From NCBI GenBank assembly GCA_902596985.1, contig CACJWR010000003.1, positions 39,631 through 103,630 on the forward strand: a stretch of DNA of 64,000 nt, in the 5' to 3' direction. The position numbers and the translations under genes are program-made. This document shows positions 62,635-64,000 of the stretch, in pieces; the stretch's first letter is position 1, and each line of letters begins with the position of its first letter. The notes below the pieces were generated by a model. That model did not search any database. It saw only the letters and a program-made list of their open reading frames with translations, and was not told the DNA's origin. Origin of the DNA: an uncultured Alphaproteobacteria bacterium (GTDB lineage: Bacteria; Pseudomonadota; Alphaproteobacteria; Rhodobacterales; Rhodobacteraceae).

Positions 62635-62937
62635 ATGAATCTGTCGCCTCGTGAAAAAGATAAATTAATGATAGCAGTAGCAGCAATGGTTGCAACTGAC
62701 CGTAAAAATAGGGGAGTGAAACTAAACCATCCGGAAGCTATAGCTCTTATAACAAATTTTGTAATGGAAGGAGCGAGAGACGGTCGGTCAGTAGCTGACC
62801 TTATGTCAGCTGGAGGAACCATAATTTCCAAAGAGGATTGTATGGAGGGGGTGGCCGAAATGATACATGAGGTTCAAGTTGAAGCAACTTTCCCAGATGG
62901 GACTAAATTAGTGACAGTGCATCACCCAATCAGATAG
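62635..62937 (+). CDS. ureA: Urease gamma subunit
   Basis: A 100-residue gamma subunit of normal length: [18 protein letters not shown] at the start, then [12 protein letters not shown], and [19 protein letters not shown] near the end. AGGGAGA lies before the ATG. Separate gamma and beta genes, as here, are the usual bacterial arrangement. Confidence 0.97.
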   Translation: MNLSPREKDKLMIAVAAMVATDRKNRGVKLNHPEAIALITNFVMEGARDGRSVADLMSAGGTIISKEDCMEGVAEMIHEVQVEATFPDGTKLVTVHHPIR

Positions 62938-62945
62938 AGGAAAAA

Positions 62946-63251
62946 ATGATACCAGGAGAAATAATTATATCAGATAAAGAGTTAGAGATTAATTCAGGCT
63001 CAGAATCTATAGAAGTCGAGGTGTCCAACACAGGAGAACGCCCTATTCAAGTAGGAAGTCACTATCATTTTTTTGAGACTAATGAAGCATTAAAATTTTC
63101 CAGAGAGAAATCAAAAGGTATGAGGCTTGATATTATCTCCGGAACGGCGATACGATTTGAACCGGGCCAAACTAAAACTGTAAATTTAATTTCTTTTCAT
63201 GGGGATAGAAAAATATACGGATTTAATAAAAAAATAATGGGTGATTTATAA
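62946..63251 (+). CDS. ureB: Urease beta subunit
   Basis: A 101-residue beta subunit: [16 protein letters not shown], the core [19 protein letters not shown] and [18 protein letters not shown]. It starts behind AGAGGA and shares one base with ureC (TAATG). Confidence 0.97.
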   Translation: MIPGEIIISDKELEINSGSESIEVEVSNTGERPIQVGSHYHFFETNEALKFSREKSKGMRLDIISGTAIRFEPGQTKTVNLISFHGDRKIYGFNKKIMGDL

Positions 63252-64000
63252 TGGCGCAGAAAGTTTCTAGAGAAAAGTATGCAAGCATTTTTGGACCAAC
63301 AACTGGAGACAGAGTGAGATTGGCTGACACTGAACTATTTGCAGAGGTTGAACACGACTACACTGTATATGGTGAAGAGGTAAAGTTCGGTGGTGGTAAA
63401 GTCATAAGAGATGGAATGGGGCAGAGCCAAGTGACAAGAGCAGATGGAGCAGTTGATTTAGTCGTAACTAATGCATTAGTAATTGATTATTTAGGCATAT
63501 ACAAAGCAGATATCGGCGTAAAAGATGGAAAGATCCACTCTATAGGAAAAGCTGGAAATCCAGACATTCAAAGTGGCGTGAATATAATAGTTGGTCCAGC
63601 GACAGAGGTAATTGCTGGAGAAGGAAAAATTTTGACGGCCGGTGGGATGGATGCTCATATTCATTTTATTTGTCCCCAACAAATTGAAGACGCACTTCAT
63701 TCGGGACTCACAACAATGTTGGGAGGAGGCACTGGTCCTGCGCATGGAACGCTAGCAACCACATGCACACCGGGTCCTTGGAACATTGGAAAAATGCTGC
63801 AATCAGCTGATGCCTTTCCAATGAACTTATCTTTCGCAGGGAAAGGGAATGCAAGTCTACCTGAGGCTCTAAGAGAACAAGTAAGGGCAGGCGCTTCTTC
63901 TCTAAAGCTGCACGAAGACTGGGGCACGACGCCGGGAGCTATCGATTGCTGTTTAAAGGTAGCTGACGAATTGGATGTACAAGTAATGATTCATACCGAT
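63251..64000 (+). CDS. ureC: Urease alpha (catalytic) subunit, 5' part
   Basis: The first 250 residues of the catalytic subunit; the gene runs off the right edge. The nickel ligands visible here are H136 and H138 (DAHIHF), K219 (KLHEDWG), the lysine that is carbamylated to bridge both nickels, and H248 (VMIHTD). [18 protein letters not shown] at the start is typical. It would hydrolyse urea to ammonia and carbamate. Confidence 0.97.
   Translation, partial: MAQKVSREKYASIFGPTTGDRVRLADTELFAEVEHDYTVYGEEVKFGGGKVIRDGMGQSQVTRADGAVDLVVTNALVIDYLGIYKADIGVKDGKIHSIGKAGNPDIQSGVNIIVGPATEVIAGEGKILTAGGMDAHIHFICPQQIEDALHSGLTTMLGGGTGPAHGTLATTCTPGPWNIGKMLQSADAFPMNLSFAGKGNASLPEALREQVRAGASSLKLHEDWGTTPGAIDCCLKVADELDVQVMIHTD

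Overview
The window is AT-rich, densely coded chromosomal DNA from an alphaproteobacterium that is almost certainly an aerobic anoxygenic phototroph. The first 18 kb is one half of a photosynthesis gene cluster in the classical alphaproteobacterial order: bchG, ppsR and ppaA on the minus strand, then bchF-N-B-H-L-M, lhaA, puhA-B-C, a small unnamed gene, acsF, puhE and hemA on the plus strand. The oxygen-dependent cyclase AcsF, and the absence of an anaerobic BchE in view, point to an aerobic phototroph. MttB-like, urease and branched-chain catabolic genes would suit a marine low-GC lineage (Rhodobacterales or a neighbour), but no marker in the window fixes the taxon. No rRNA, insertion sequence, prophage or CRISPR array was seen.

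Region 1 (1-18059), photosynthesis: genes for the last steps of bacteriochlorophyll a synthesis (Mg chelatase H subunit, methyltransferase, cyclase, dark protochlorophyllide reductase BchLNB, vinyl hydratase, synthase), reaction-centre H subunit and assembly factors, and the first enzyme of tetrapyrrole synthesis. The plus-strand genes overlap or nearly touch and look like one superoperon of about 15 kb. Four perfect TGT-N12-ACA PpsR boxes lie in the two regulatory gaps, two before ppsR and two before bchF. Three of the four overlap elements of recognisable sigma-70-like promoters, which explains both autorepression and repression of the operon.

Region 2 (18060-45711), housekeeping and accessory genes: uvrD, tRNA-Gly(GCC), pntAB transhydrogenase, an MttB-family methyltransferase, two HAD phosphatases, a Nudix hydrolase, rpmG (too short to be obvious), a Bax-inhibitor-1 membrane protein, a HisN-like phosphatase, an alpha/beta hydrolase with an SCP2 protein, a SUV3-like helicase / S4 / ferredoxin / CarD block, an AttEFGH-like ABC exporter with a lipocalin-like partner, an HxlR regulator, an unrecognised 223-residue protein, a bactofilin, MepA, a class-III aminotransferase, an SDR and glycerate 2-kinase.

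Region 3 (45840-61696), uptake and catabolism: an acyl-CoA synthetase, a complete Liv-type ABC importer, a PaaK-like ligase, thiolase, HSD10-like SDR, isovaleryl-CoA dehydrogenase, both methylcrotonyl-CoA carboxylase subunits and HMG-CoA lyase. Together these give import and most of leucine/branched acyl-CoA degradation; the 3-methylglutaconyl-CoA hydratase is missing from the block. Region 4 (61822-64000) is the start of a urease operon, ureD-A-B-C, with ureC cut by the window end.

No clearly new system was found. The best leads are the promoter/PpsR-box architecture, a terminator hairpin that contains the carD ribosome binding site, the Att-type exporter, and the unrecognised proteins at 14645, 39582 and 40736.
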